11,541 nt of DNA from an uncultured Eubacteriales bacterium (GTDB lineage: Bacteria; Bacillota; Clostridia; Oscillospirales; CAG-272): positions 1-11,541 of the forward strand of contig USGH01000062.1 in the NCBI GenBank assembly GCA_900554225.1. Reading direction: 5' to 3'. The translations under genes were made by a program, and so were the position numbers. Under the pieces are notes generated by a model that searched no databases, was not told the DNA's origin, and was given only the letters and a program-made list of their open reading frames with translations. Within the stretch, counting starts at the first letter, position 1. Each line of letters begins with the position of its first letter. This document shows positions 1 through 6,685 of the stretch, in pieces.

Positions 1-1
1 G

Positions 2-391
2 ATCTCGCTCATCTACGCACTCAAAGCCCCGTATCGCAAGAACGCGAAATTCCTCATGAATGACGCGACGGTGGCGGCACTGCGCAAGCTGAAGGACGCA
101 AACGGGCAGTATCTCTGGCAGCCGTCCGTACAGGCAGGTCAGCCGGACAGACTGCTTGGGTATGAGCTCCACACCAGTCCCTACGCGCCGACGATGGCTG
201 CGGGTGCCCTTGCCGTGGCGTTCGGCGATTTCCAGAACTACTGGATCGCGGACCGGACCGGACGAACGATGCAGCGGCTGAACGAGCTGTACTCCACGAA
301 CGGACAGGTCGGCTTTGTGGCGTCCGAACGTGTGGATGGTAAGATCATTCTGCCGGAGGGCATTCAGCTTCTGAAAATGAAGGCGTCGTGA
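2..391 (+). CDS. Phage major capsid protein, HK97 fold (3' end only)
   Basis: The reading frame is open from base 2, so the gene begins outside the window; about 129 C-terminal residues are visible. Residues such as KNAKFLMND, the LLGYELHTSPYAP stretch, AVAFGDFQNYWIADRTG and the closing VDGKIILPEGIQLLKMKAS are the usual C-terminal landmarks of HK97-type major capsid proteins, where the strand around 'GDF..YWIADR' belongs to the A-domain and the last part is the end of the coat fold. It forms the icosahedral shell. The stop codon TGA (389-391) overlaps the ATG at 391 of the next gene, so the two are probably translationally coupled. Identification is by family resemblance of the sequence. Confidence 0.9.
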   Translation: MSLIYALKAPYRKNAKFLMNDATVAALRKLKDANGQYLWQPSVQAGQPDRLLGYELHTSPYAPTMAAGALAVAFGDFQNYWIADRTGRTMQRLNELYSTNGQVGFVASERVDGKIILPEGIQLLKMKAS

Positions 392-708
392 TGATGATGG
401 AGGAGCTGCTCACCAAGGTAAAGGCGAACCTCATCCTCACGCACGACGTGGATGACGCGCTTCTGCAAAGCTACATCACCGCCGCGGTCTCCTATGCGGA
501 AAGCTATCAGCACATCCCGCAGGGGACGTATGCCAACACACAAATGCCGCCGACCACGGAGCACGCCGTCATCATGCTGTCGTCCCACTTCTACGAAAGC
601 CGGGACGGCAGCACAGGCGGCTTTTTCGCGGACAATGTACAGGCGGCAAAACAGGTGTGGGACGCGGTGAATACGCTGCTCCGGCTTGAGAGGGAGTGGA
701 AAGTATGA
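391..708 (+). CDS. Head-tail connector (HK97 gp6-like adaptor)
   Basis: A mainly alpha-helical protein of about 103-105 residues. It opens with four possible starts in a row (GTG 388, ATG 391, 394, 397); ATG 391 overlaps the capsid stop and GAAGG at about 378-383 could serve as ribosome site, but 397 is equally possible. The pattern EELLTKVKANLILTHDVDD, then LLQSYITAAVSYAESY, then a short proline-rich loop and a final helix (AKQVWDAVNTLLRLEREWKV) fits the gp6 family of head-tail connectors, which form a ring under the portal. The position directly after the capsid gene is the normal one. It ends immediately before the next gene, overlapping its start region by four bases. Confidence 0.85.
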   Translation: MMMEELLTKVKANLILTHDVDDALLQSYITAAVSYAESYQHIPQGTYANTQMPPTTEHAVIMLSSHFYESRDGSTGGFFADNVQAAKQVWDAVNTLLRLEREWKV

Positions 709-1043
709 GCTATGGGAAGATGAACACGCTTGTGGACATCGTGAAACCGACTGTTACGACAGACGAGGATGGATTCCGTATTACGACGGATGAAGTCCTC
801 GCTACTGTCCGTGCCTACCGGGAAGGTCGGCATGGCAGCGAGAGGTGGGCCAACCGCGCTGCATTTACAGATGCTACGGATCTGTTTCGGTTTCGCGTGA
901 TTCCGAAGCTGTCGGTAACACCGGACATGGCTCTCGTGTGCGGCGAGGAAAGGTTTGAGATCACATCTGTGGAAGACGTTAAAGGACGTGGGATGTACGT
1001 AGAGGTACTTGCGAGAAAGGTTGAACCAAGTGGCAAAAGCTGA
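705..1043 (+). CDS. Head-tail joining / head closure protein
   Basis: A 112-residue, mostly beta protein of the head-tail joining family (SPP1 gp16 / Phage_H_T_join type), which seals the connector after DNA packaging. Visible landmarks are the start MSYGKMNTLVDIVKPTVTTD, an arginine-rich centre (VRAYREGRHGSERW), a strand FRFRVIPKLSVTPDMALVC and the closing YVEVLARKVEP, typical for the small beta-barrel. ATG 705 is preferred over GTG 696 because GGGAG at 692-696 sits eight bases upstream of 705. The gene overlaps the next one by 14 bases if that starts at GTG 1030. Confidence 0.82.
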   Translation: MSYGKMNTLVDIVKPTVTTDEDGFRITTDEVLATVRAYREGRHGSERWANRAAFTDATDLFRFRVIPKLSVTPDMALVCGEERFEITSVEDVKGRGMYVEVLARKVEPSGKS

Positions 1044-1461
1044 AGTAAAGCTGCCGGAGGAGCTGCTCACGAAGCTGTCCCGGCTTGGGCAGAACACGGA
1101 CGCGGTCGCGGAAAAGGTGCTGCGGGCAGGCGGCAAAATCGTGCTCGACAAGGTTCGGGACAACCTCGAATGCGTCATTGGCAGGGATACAAAACATCCG
1201 TCACGCTCCACGGGTGAGCTGCTGTCCTCGCTTGGCTTGTCTCCGGTGCTGGTGAACAGGGGCGGCAACCACGACATCAAAATCGGCTTTGCGGAACCGC
1301 GTTCGGATGGGGAAAGCAACGCGAAGCTCGCCAATATCCTCGAATACGGCAAGTCCGGACAACCGCCAAAGCCGTTTCTGCAGCCTGCTCGATCGGCGTC
1401 GAAGAAGGAGTGTATGCGCGTGATGGAGGAGGCTTTGAAGGAGGAGATCGAAAAGCTATGA
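1030..1461 (+). CDS. HK97 gp10-like tail completion protein
   Basis: A 143-residue protein matching the HK97 gp10 family, involved in completing the tail or joining it to the head. Family-like features are an N-terminal helix (KLPEELLTKLSRLGQN), VLRAGGKIVLDKVRDNL, the basic STGELLSSLG segment, an IKIGFAEPR strand and the conserved LANILEYGKSGQPPKPFLQPA block, which is the strongest signature. The start is uncertain: TTG 1009, TTG 1021 and GTG 1030 are in frame. GTG 1030 is chosen because AAAGG (1016-1020) lies nine bases upstream. The stop TGA 1459-1461 overlaps ATG 1458 of the next gene. Confidence 0.83.
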   Translation: MAKAEVKLPEELLTKLSRLGQNTDAVAEKVLRAGGKIVLDKVRDNLECVIGRDTKHPSRSTGELLSSLGLSPVLVNRGGNHDIKIGFAEPRSDGESNAKLANILEYGKSGQPPKPFLQPARSASKKECMRVMEEALKEEIEKL

Positions 1462-1799
1462 GCCTGCTTGCGGAAGTGAAAGCTATCATCGAAAACTGCA
1501 AAATTCCAGTCGAGACAGGCGTGTTTTCCGATGCACCGCCGGACACATACGCGGTTCTGACGCCGCTTGCGGACGCCTTTGACCTGCACGCGGACAACAA
1601 GCCGACCATGGACGTGCAGGAGGTTCGCCTGTCTCTGTTCTGCAAGGAGAACTACCTGAAGAGCAAGAATCGACTTGTGAAAGCCATATTAAACGCAGAT
1701 ATGACCATAACAGACCGCCGGTACATCGGTCATGAGGACGATACCGGCTACCACCACTACGCCATAGACGTGGCGAAATCTTATGTTTGGGAGGATTGA
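1458..1799 (+). CDS. Tail terminator-like minor tail protein
   Basis: A 113-residue protein starting at ATG 1458 in an ATGA overlap with the previous stop. Its position between the gp10-like gene and the major tail protein is the standard place for the tail terminator that caps the tail tube and sets where it meets the head. The sequence (LLAEVKAIIENCKIPVETGVF at the start, VQEVRLSLFCKENYLKSKN in the middle, HYAIDVAKSYVWED at the end) shows the alternating helix-strand pattern of that small alpha/beta fold. The assignment rests more on gene order than on a unique motif. A GAGGAG run at 1441-1446 lies somewhat far upstream, so coupling to the previous gene is likely. Confidence 0.7.
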   Translation: MSLLAEVKAIIENCKIPVETGVFSDAPPDTYAVLTPLADAFDLHADNKPTMDVQEVRLSLFCKENYLKSKNRLVKAILNADMTITDRRYIGHEDDTGYHHYAIDVAKSYVWED

Positions 1800-1801
1800 A
1801 C

Positions 1802-2386
1802 ATGGCAACCATTGGGCTTGATAAGCTGTATTACGCAAAGATCACAGAGGATGAAAGCGGTGAGGAAACCTACGGCACGCCGACACAGCTTGCCAAGGCT
1901 ATGACAGCGGAACTTTCCATGGAGCTTGCCGAGGCAACGCTTTACGCCGACGATGGCGCGGCAGAGGGCGTGAAGGAGTTCCAGAGCGGCACGCTGACGC
2001 TCGGTATTGACGATATCGGCGTACAGGTAGCGCAGGACCTGACCGGCGCACGTATCGACTCAAACAAGGTGCTCATCTCTGCATCCGAGGACGGCGGCGA
2101 ACCTGTAGCGGTTGGATTCCGTGCGAAGAAGGCGAACGGCAAGCACCGCTACTTCTGGCTGTACAAGGTGAAATTCGGCATTCCCGCGACAAACCTCACC
2201 ACCAAAGGCGAGAGCATCACGTTTTCCACGCCCACGATCGAGGGAACGGTCCTGCGCAGGAACAAGCTCGACGGGCAGAGCAAGCATCCGTGGAAGGCGG
2301 AGGTGTCCGAGGATGCGACGGGTGTTGCGGCGTCGGTCATCAGCGGCTGGTACAATGAGGTGTACGAGCCGACGTTCACGCAGTGA
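1802..2386 (+). CDS. Major tail tube protein (phi13 family)
   Basis: A 194-residue protein with the layout of phi13-type major tail proteins of Firmicute siphophages: MATIGLDKLYYAKI, then a TYGTPTQLAKAMTAELSMEL segment, the acidic TLYADDGAAEGVKEF loop, LTLGIDDIGVQVAQDLTGA, and the late KHRYFWLYKVKFGIP and ITFSTPTIEGTV strands. It polymerises into the non-contractile tail tube around the tape measure. ATG 1802 is chosen because GGGAGG at 1789-1794 lies seven bases upstream; a longer in-frame start at 1787 has no ribosome site. The gene is separated by 14 bases from the tail assembly chaperone gene. Confidence 0.9.
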   Translation: MATIGLDKLYYAKITEDESGEETYGTPTQLAKAMTAELSMELAEATLYADDGAAEGVKEFQSGTLTLGIDDIGVQVAQDLTGARIDSNKVLISASEDGGEPVAVGFRAKKANGKHRYFWLYKVKFGIPATNLTTKGESITFSTPTIEGTVLRRNKLDGQSKHPWKAEVSEDATGVAASVISGWYNEVYEPTFTQ

Positions 2387-2400
2387 GGGGGATAAATAAA

Positions 2401-2778
2401 ATGGAAGAAAGATGCGCAACAATCACCATCGGCGGGCAGGAGTTTGAACTGCTTCTCACGACCAAAGCGACCAAAGAAATCGCCGCGCGATACGGGGGAC
2501 TGGAGAATCTTGGCGAAAAGCTGATGCAGTCGGAGAGCTTCGAGATGGCGCTCGACGAAATCGTGTGGCTCATCACGCTGCTGGCAAATCAGCCGATCCT
2601 CATCCACAATCTGCGGGATCCGGACAAGCGGGAGCTGCTCACGACGGAGGTTGTGGAGCTGCTCACCAGTCCGTTTGACCTTGCGGCGTACAAAAACGCG
2701 ATCATGGAAGCGATGTCCAAGGGGACAAAGCGGAACATAGAAAGTGTGGATGAGCCAAAAAACGCGCATATCGGGTGA
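2401..2778 (+). CDS. Tail assembly chaperone G (zero-frame product)
   Basis: A 125-residue protein starting at ATG 2401 after a strong GAGGGGG site (about 2386-2392). It is the short form of the paired tail chaperones found between tail tube and tape measure genes of lambda-like siphophages, where it binds the tape measure protein during assembly. The middle is helical (KATKEIAARYGGLENLGEKL, FEMALDEIVWLITLLANQP) and the C terminus is hydrophilic (MSKGTKRNIESVDEPKNAHIG). The last codons contain the slippery heptamer at 2757-2763. The stop TGA is at 2776-2778. Gene order, size and the frameshift signal support the call independently of sequence similarity. Confidence 0.85.
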   Translation: MEERCATITIGGQEFELLLTTKATKEIAARYGGLENLGEKLMQSESFEMALDEIVWLITLLANQPILIHNLRDPDKRELLTTEVVELLTSPFDLAAYKNAIMEAMSKGTKRNIESVDEPKNAHIG

Positions 2779-2966
2779 CGGATGATGAACTGTTCACCCG
2801 GCTTTTCTACTACGGGACGGCGCAGCTGCACCTTTCGGCTGATGAGGTGTGGCTCACGCCGTTTGGCTTCCTGCTCGATCTGTGGGAATGCCACAGGCAA
2901 TTTTTGGGACTGGCGAAACCAAGGCGGGAGGTATATATCGATGAAGTTATCCCTGTGGGGGTCTGA
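2401..2966 (+). CDS. Tail assembly chaperone G-T fusion made by -1 frameshift
   Basis: A -1 slip at the A AAA AAC heptamer (2757-2763) moves ribosomes from the G frame into the frame ending at TGA 2964-2966. The predicted long form has about 188 residues: 121 from the G frame followed by 67 beginning RAYRVTDDELFTRLFYYGTA. The T part ends with EVWLTPFGFLLDLWECHRQF and LAKPRREVYIDEVIPVGV, a sequence style very common for the second chaperone cistron of Firmicute siphophages. GTG 2775 could in principle start the T frame alone but has no convincing ribosome site. A fixed ratio of G to G-T is needed for tail assembly in lambda; the same role is inferred here. The tape measure partner that should follow is missing from the window. 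Confidence 0.8.
2757..2800 (+). promoter_or_regulatory. Programmed -1 ribosomal frameshift signal
   Basis: The zero-frame codons read A AAA AAC, an exact X XXY YYZ slippery heptamer, at 2757-2763. Eight bases later, cgggtga (2772-2778) pairs perfectly with tcacccg (2794-2800), leaving a 15-base loop; this is a typical position for a stimulatory stem. The zero-frame stop lies inside the 5' arm of the stem. Seen directly in the sequence; the frameshifting itself is inferred. Confidence 0.82.
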
Positions 2967-3070
2967 CCCGTGCTAAATGGTCCGTTTTCGGAGCAGCTTC
3001 TTTGTGAATTTTTCCTTATGCTGCTCAGCCGGGTAGAATTGTTCTAACGGTGTAGCGGCATATACACTGC

Positions 3071-3101
3071 AAGGAGCGACCTTCCGGGGCTGCTCCTTTT
3101 T
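3071..3101 (+). terminator. Rho-independent terminator-like hairpin
   Basis: aaggagc (3071-3077) pairs with gctcctt (3092-3098); the loop contains a further short cc/gg pairing, and a run of five T follows the GC-rich part of the stem (3097-3101). It lies between the chaperone gene and the tail-fibre section, an unexpected place inside a late operon. Confidence 0.55.
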
Positions 3102-3142
3102 CATACCATCAAGCGCTTTTCATCGAGAACTTAGGACGTTTT

Positions 3143-3174
3143 CGCCCCAAGTTCTATGTGAAAGGGCGTTTTTT
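3143..3174 (+). terminator. Second terminator-like hairpin, mutually exclusive with an overlapping stem
   Basis: cgccc (3143-3147) pairs with gggcg (3164-3168), followed by six T (3169-3174). A competing stem, agaactt (3126-3132) with aagttct (3149-3155), interleaves with it, so both cannot form simply at once; that is the geometry of an attenuator or of a pseudoknot. The stem is short, so confidence is modest. The ribosome site of the next gene follows within 12 bases. Confidence 0.4.
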
Positions 3175-3200
3175 CATACCATCGATAAGGAGGTGGCCGC

Positions 3201-3506
3201 ATGAGCATTATCCCCGGCACAACACCGACGTTAACCTTGTCTCTGGATGCTGGCATAACCGGCTGCACCGCGGCGGAGTTTTGTCTCGTCTGCGAAAACG
3301 TGCGGATTTTACATAGCTTACCGGAGCTGCGGATCTCCGCGGACGGCAAGGAGGTCAGCGTTCGTCTGACACAAGTGGAAACGTTATCTCTGCCGGACAA
3401 CCGCATGGCAAAGGTGCAGCTGCGCGTCCTGCTTGACGGCGCGGTTCTGGCTACCGATGTGCTTGCCGTGCCGACAAAGGAGCTTTTGCACAGGGGGGTG
3501 CTGTGA
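3201..3506 (+). CDS. Small tail-associated structural protein, unknown function
   Basis: A 101-residue protein starting at ATG 3201, preceded by an excellent AAGGAGGTGG site (3187-3196). It begins MSIIPGTTPTLTLSLDAGIT and is predicted almost entirely as beta strands (EVSVRLTQVETLSL, AKVQLRVLLDGAVLATDVLAV). Small proteins with this 'IPGTTPTL' opening are recurrent near baseplate and fibre genes of Firmicute phages; no biochemical role can be assigned from the sequence. Its stop (3504-3506) directly abuts GTG 3507 of the next gene, so both are likely translated together. Confidence 0.6.
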   Translation: MSIIPGTTPTLTLSLDAGITGCTAAEFCLVCENVRILHSLPELRISADGKEVSVRLTQVETLSLPDNRMAKVQLRVLLDGAVLATDVLAVPTKELLHRGVL

Positions 3507-3917
3507 GTGAGGATCCACGCAACACTCCATGCTGAGAATCTTCTTCTGAAAACCGTTCTATCCTCCGCAAACGAACAGCTTTCCGCAAAGCTCGGCGTCT
3601 CCATCCGCGTAGGCGGCAGCTTCTCCCTTGGACACGCTCTCACATGGGACGAACAAGGACGGCTTGCTGTACAGGTGGCGGATACAGCAGAGGAGGACAA
3701 CACGCTTCCCATCACCGCGGCGGCGTGCGCCAATGCGCCTTTCCGCGCGTTCTGTCCGCCGATGTATGCGACAAGCTGTCCGGAGAACGCACGCTTTCCT
3801 TTTCCGTCCTCGCTTCCCGTTCTCAGCCGCTTGCGGTCGGGATGGTGGCGAAGCTGGACGGACAGTACTACAGCATCGTTCGTGTGTCGAAGCGGATCAC
3901 GGGCGGCTTTCCGGTGA
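3507..3917 (+). CDS. Small phage protein with apparently abnormal C terminus
   Basis: GTG 3507 follows the previous stop directly, with GGGGGGTG just upstream as ribosome site. Residues 1-72 look like a normal small phage structural protein: HATLHAENLLLKTVLSSANE, a glycine-rich middle and ADTAEEDNTLPITAA. From residue 73 on (about 3723), the frame becomes proline-, serine- and arginine-rich (FPFPSSLPVLSRLRSGWWRSW) and is clearly the shadow of the tail protein read in the -1 frame. In comparable phage proteins the 'DNTLPITAAA' motif is near the natural end. I infer that the true C terminus has been lost or fused, leaving the frame to run 193 bases into the next gene. Confidence 0.55.
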   Translation: MRIHATLHAENLLLKTVLSSANEQLSAKLGVSIRVGGSFSLGHALTWDEQGRLAVQVADTAEEDNTLPITAAACANAPFRAFCPPMYATSCPENARFPFPSSLPVLSRLRSGWWRSWTDSTTASFVCRSGSRAAFR

Positions 3918-6028
3918 CGACGGCGCACTGCGAGCACATCACGTACACGCTCAACGATGAGAAATACAACCTCGTGACGTTTGTTTTCGAGGGAACGCCT
4001 GCGGCGGGTATGGCACAGCTATTGTCCGGAACGCCGTTCTCCGTGGGCGTGAACGAAGCCACGGGGCGGGTGGAATGCGCGTTCACGGATCAGAGTCCAC
4101 TCAGCAGACGCTATGCCCTCATGCGGTTTATCGACGCGTGCGGGTGTGAGATCGAGTACGACGGATACAAAATCAACCTGCGCAAACACCGCGGGAGCGT
4201 AAACAGAAAGCATCTGATGGATGGCGAGAACGTGACCGACCTTGCCGTGACCGAGGACAGCCGGGAGAACACGCAGAGTTACGAGATCTCGCTCTTCAAG
4301 ATGGCGGACCTGCAGGCCGGGGATGAGGTGAACATCACCTACACGCCGATGGGGGTGCATGTGGAAAAGCGCATTGTCGGGATCAGGTACGACCCGTTCT
4401 ACCGCTACACGGTGCGCATCGAGGTGGGGGACTATATACCGGGCATCCTCGACACCTTGCAGGGGGCAAAAAACAAGGCGGACAGTGCGCTGAAAACGGC
4501 GCGGGACACGAAGGACGCGCTCTCTGACTACGCGAAGAAAAGCGACGTTTCCGCCTCCGTGGACACATACATCAACAGCGACGAGGGCAAGGCTTCCATT
4601 GTCGCATCCCTGTCCGGGACGTATGTCACCTCGGACGATCTGACCGGATATGTGGAGAAGACGGAGCTGTCGGCGGAGGTTGGGGCGTACATCGACACGG
4701 CGGCGGGGACGGCGAAGATCGTCGGGAATCTGACCGGGACATTCGTCAAAGAGGACGCGCTCGGAAATTATGTGCAGAAAACGGAGCTGTCTGCGGAGAT
4801 TGGCGCGTACATTGACACCGCGGCAGGTACGGCGAAAATCGTCAACAATCTGTCGGGGACGTATCAGAAGAAGTCCGACATGGGCAGCTATGTCACGACC
4901 ACCACGCTGAACACGTCCGTTGCGCAGTACATCGACAGCACTGCCGGTAAGGCAAAGATCATTTCCGCCTGCTACGGCACGTATGTCACCGGGAGCGACC
5001 TTGCCGGATACGCGAAAACGTCTGCGGTCACTGCCGTTGAACAGTCGGTGTCCGATGTGGAGGCGGCGATCACGCTGTCCTCGTCCTACAGCAAAAGCAC
5101 GATCGGGACGAATGTCTACGCGCTCTTGCAGCTTGTCTCCAATGCGAACAGCAGCAGCATCAAGATCAAGGCGGACAAGATCGACTTTACCGGGTTTACC
5201 ACCTTTGTCAAGGCATCGGATCTGGGTGCAGGCGGCACGACCACCATTGACGGCGGTAGAATTACGACCGGGAAAATATCGGCGGATCGAGTGGACATTG
5301 GCTCTCTGAAGGTGGATACTGTTTATGGGAAAAGCAGCAACACCAAAGTCGTTATGACCACGGATACAACAAGTGTATACATCGGCGCGGACTCGTTTTC
5401 GCCACAATACAACAATATTTTTCTGGCAGCATCCTCAATGATATACTTTGGTCAGAGTAGGACCAGCTGCGTTTGTGTGGATATGGCATCCGATTCACTA
5501 TACAGCACATATTCCGCCTCTAAACTTGGCACGGATGCGAATCCGTGGGCAGAGATACATGGCGGCGGCGCGAAAGCCTATCACATCGTCATGAAGGATA
5601 CAGTCATTCGTCCCAATGCGGCATCTACGTACAGTAACTACTCCTTGGGGACATCGACCTATCCATGGAATGCGGTATACACGAAGAAGCTGTACCTGAG
5701 CGGCACGGAACTCACCGGCGGCGGGTCGGGCGGCAATCCTACGAAGCTGTATTACAGCAGCTCGAACACCACCTATTACGTGGAGGCGACATCCGGTTAT
5801 GCTCTGGTTCCGTCGCACTGCACATCATATACGCACTGGAACCTCGGCTCGGCGAGCCACTACTGGTACGACTGCTACCTTGGCTACGGCAGTACACGGA
5901 TCGGATACAACACCTCGTCAAAGCTTGGTTTTTTCGGCACAACACCGGTCGCGCGGCAGACGGTGGCGTCCTCCGCGACTGTGGCGACACTCATCACCGC
6001 ACTGAAAGCCTACGGGCTTATCGGATAA
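3725..6028 (+). CDS. Large tail / receptor-binding protein (prophage endopeptidase tail type) with tandem repeats; start uncertain
   Basis: An open frame ending at TAA 6026-6028 with about 767 residues from GTG 3725. Convincing protein begins only near 3749 (VLSADVCDKLSGERTLSFSV), the N-terminal style of Firmicute tail-tip proteins of the prophage endopeptidase tail group. Upstream ATG 3644 merely reads the previous gene in another frame, and GTG 3725 lacks a ribosome site, so the authentic start may be missing. Order of regions: N-terminal tail-attachment part (residues 1-240), helical linker (GAKNKADSALKTARDTKDAL), four 40-residue repeats (269-428), a long beta-rich shaft, then a tip ending in KLGFFGTTPVARQTVASS and LITALKAYGLIG, a C-terminal cap seen in many phage fibres. 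It likely joins the tail tip to host recognition. Confidence 0.75.
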   Translation: MRQCAFPRVLSADVCDKLSGERTLSFSVLASRSQPLAVGMVAKLDGQYYSIVRVSKRITGGFPVTTAHCEHITYTLNDEKYNLVTFVFEGTPAAGMAQLLSGTPFSVGVNEATGRVECAFTDQSPLSRRYALMRFIDACGCEIEYDGYKINLRKHRGSVNRKHLMDGENVTDLAVTEDSRENTQSYEISLFKMADLQAGDEVNITYTPMGVHVEKRIVGIRYDPFYRYTVRIEVGDYIPGILDTLQGAKNKADSALKTARDTKDALSDYAKKSDVSASVDTYINSDEGKASIVASLSGTYVTSDDLTGYVEKTELSAEVGAYIDTAAGTAKIVGNLTGTFVKEDALGNYVQKTELSAEIGAYIDTAAGTAKIVNNLSGTYQKKSDMGSYVTTTTLNTSVAQYIDSTAGKAKIISACYGTYVTGSDLAGYAKTSAVTAVEQSVSDVEAAITLSSSYSKSTIGTNVYALLQLVSNANSSSIKIKADKIDFTGFTTFVKASDLGAGGTTTIDGGRITTGKISADRVDIGSLKVDTVYGKSSNTKVVMTTDTTSVYIGADSFSPQYNNIFLAASSMIYFGQSRTSCVCVDMASDSLYSTYSASKLGTDANPWAEIHGGGAKAYHIVMKDTVIRPNAASTYSNYSLGTSTYPWNAVYTKKLYLSGTELTGGGSGGNPTKLYYSSSNTTYYVEATSGYALVPSHCTSYTHWNLGSASHYWYDCYLGYGSTRIGYNTSSKLGFFGTTPVARQTVASSATVATLITALKAYGLIG
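4529..5008 (+). repeat. Four 120-bp in-frame tandem repeats in the tail protein
   Basis: Units begin at 4529, 4649, 4769 and 4889, exactly 120 bp apart, and a degenerate fifth begins at 5009. Each encodes 40 residues on the pattern Y-x-x-K/T-x-x-x-x-x-x-V/I-x-x-YI-(D/N)-(S/T)-x-x-G-x-A-x-I-(V/I)-x-x-x-x-G-T-(Y/F). Units two and three are nearly identical (KTELSAE, GAYIDTAAGTAKIV). The repeats probably form a fibrous spacer whose length can change by recombination. Confidence 0.9.
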
Positions 6029-6049
6029 ACAGGAAAGGAAACGATTCTC

Positions 6050-6439
6050 ATGATAATGAAAACCCTTGTGGACGCGCTGCCGTCCATTCGCAAGATCGCC
6101 GGGCAGGATCTGTCCATGAAAACACTGTACCGCGCGAAGCGGCTGCTCGACAAGCTGGAGGCGCACTTACGCTTCTACGACGAAAAACGCACGGAGATCA
6201 TGGAGCGGTGCTGCACGGTGGAGGATGGCAAGTACGTTCCGAAGCCGGATATGGCGGAAACACTGGAAGCGGACATGCGGGAGTTACTGGACATAGAAGT
6301 GGATCTGGACGGCATCCAGGCGATCCGGCTGCCCGCGGAGGAAGATATGCGTCTGTCCTATGCCGATCTCTGCGCGCTGGAAGGACTTGTGGAAATCGAA
6401 TTTGAGGAGGAAACGAAATGCGCATCACGGACACTGTAA
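6050..6439 (+). CDS. Hypothetical phage tail-region protein, helical
   Basis: A 129-residue protein from ATG 6050 (or ATG 6056) after AGGAAAGGAA at 6031-6040. It is charged and mainly alpha-helical (MKTLYRAKRLLDKLEAHLRF, MAETLEADMRELLDIEVDLD) with a conserved-looking LRFYDEKRTEIMERC segment; no transmembrane segment or catalytic motif is visible. Genes of this length and composition are common between the fibre gene and the host-lysis section in Firmicute phages, without known function. Its last 22 bases overlap the start of the next gene. Confidence 0.6.
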   Translation: MIMKTLVDALPSIRKIAGQDLSMKTLYRAKRLLDKLEAHLRFYDEKRTEIMERCCTVEDGKYVPKPDMAETLEADMRELLDIEVDLDGIQAIRLPAEEDMRLSYADLCALEGLVEIEFEEETKCASRTL

Positions 6440-6669
6440 AAACGGTGACATACACGAATGGCAAGCGTGTAGCAACCATCGAACGCACCGTATCCCGCGC
6501 GGACGACGCGGAAAAACTCGGTGAACTGTACTACCGTCTGTCGGACATCTACCGACGCAAGCAGGACAGCACCAATGCGGACGAGCTTGCCGTGCTGGAG
6601 ACCGACCGGAGCAAGATCGCGGCGCAGATCACGGAGTACCTTGGCTATCTGAACGGGTACGAAGACTGA
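6418..6669 (+). CDS. Hypothetical small phage protein
   Basis: An 83-residue protein from ATG 6418, with GAGGAGG at about 6404-6410 giving a strong ribosome site. It starts with a short beta segment (DTVKTVTYTNGKRVATIERT) and continues as a helical pair (KLGELYYRLSDIYRRKQ, KIAAQITEYLGYLNGYED). No known function recognised. The tight overlap with the preceding gene suggests the two act in one complex or are at least expressed together. Confidence 0.6.
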   Translation: MRITDTVKTVTYTNGKRVATIERTVSRADDAEKLGELYYRLSDIYRRKQDSTNADELAVLETDRSKIAAQITEYLGYLNGYED

Positions 6670-6685
6670 GGAGGAGGAGGAATGT

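Larger units (their letters stand above)
2967..3200 (+). other. Noncoding gap where the tape measure and distal tail genes are expected
   Basis: No convincing protein is encoded in these 234 bases. The stretch holds an imperfectly spaced inverted repeat gagcagc/gctgctc (2991-2997 and 3020-3026), a possible promoter TTGTTC (3039-3044), 16 bases, TATACA (3061-3066), and two terminator-like hairpins described separately. The sequence tttttcataccatc occurs twice (3097-3110 and 3170-3183), each time right after a hairpin, suggesting a local duplication. In normal siphophage order a gene of two kilobases or more would begin here. Confidence 0.6.

Noticed and set aside
591..1589. Antisense open frame of 332 codons across the head-tail genes
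   Set aside because: Overlaps three well-supported + strand genes and has shadow-like composition with many serines and arginines.
3039..3066. TTGTTC - 16 bases - TATACA as a promoter
   Set aside because: Spacing and boxes are passable, but the start would fall inside the terminator stem at 3071, so it is mentioned only as a possibility and not listed as a feature.
3131..3937. Antisense open frame of 268 codons over the noncoding gap and fibre genes
   Set aside because: Lies opposite recognisable + strand coding sequence and has no domain-like features; it does not explain the missing tape measure.
4019..5407. Long antisense open frame of 462 codons under the tail protein
   Set aside because: Arises from the GC-rich third-position bias of the + strand gene and the repeats; its translation is rich in arginine and histidine without domain pattern.
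5665..6405. 246-codon frame overlapping the end of the tail protein and the 6050 gene
   Set aside because: Overlaps two better-supported genes and is arginine- and histidine-rich in the way of an alternative-frame shadow.
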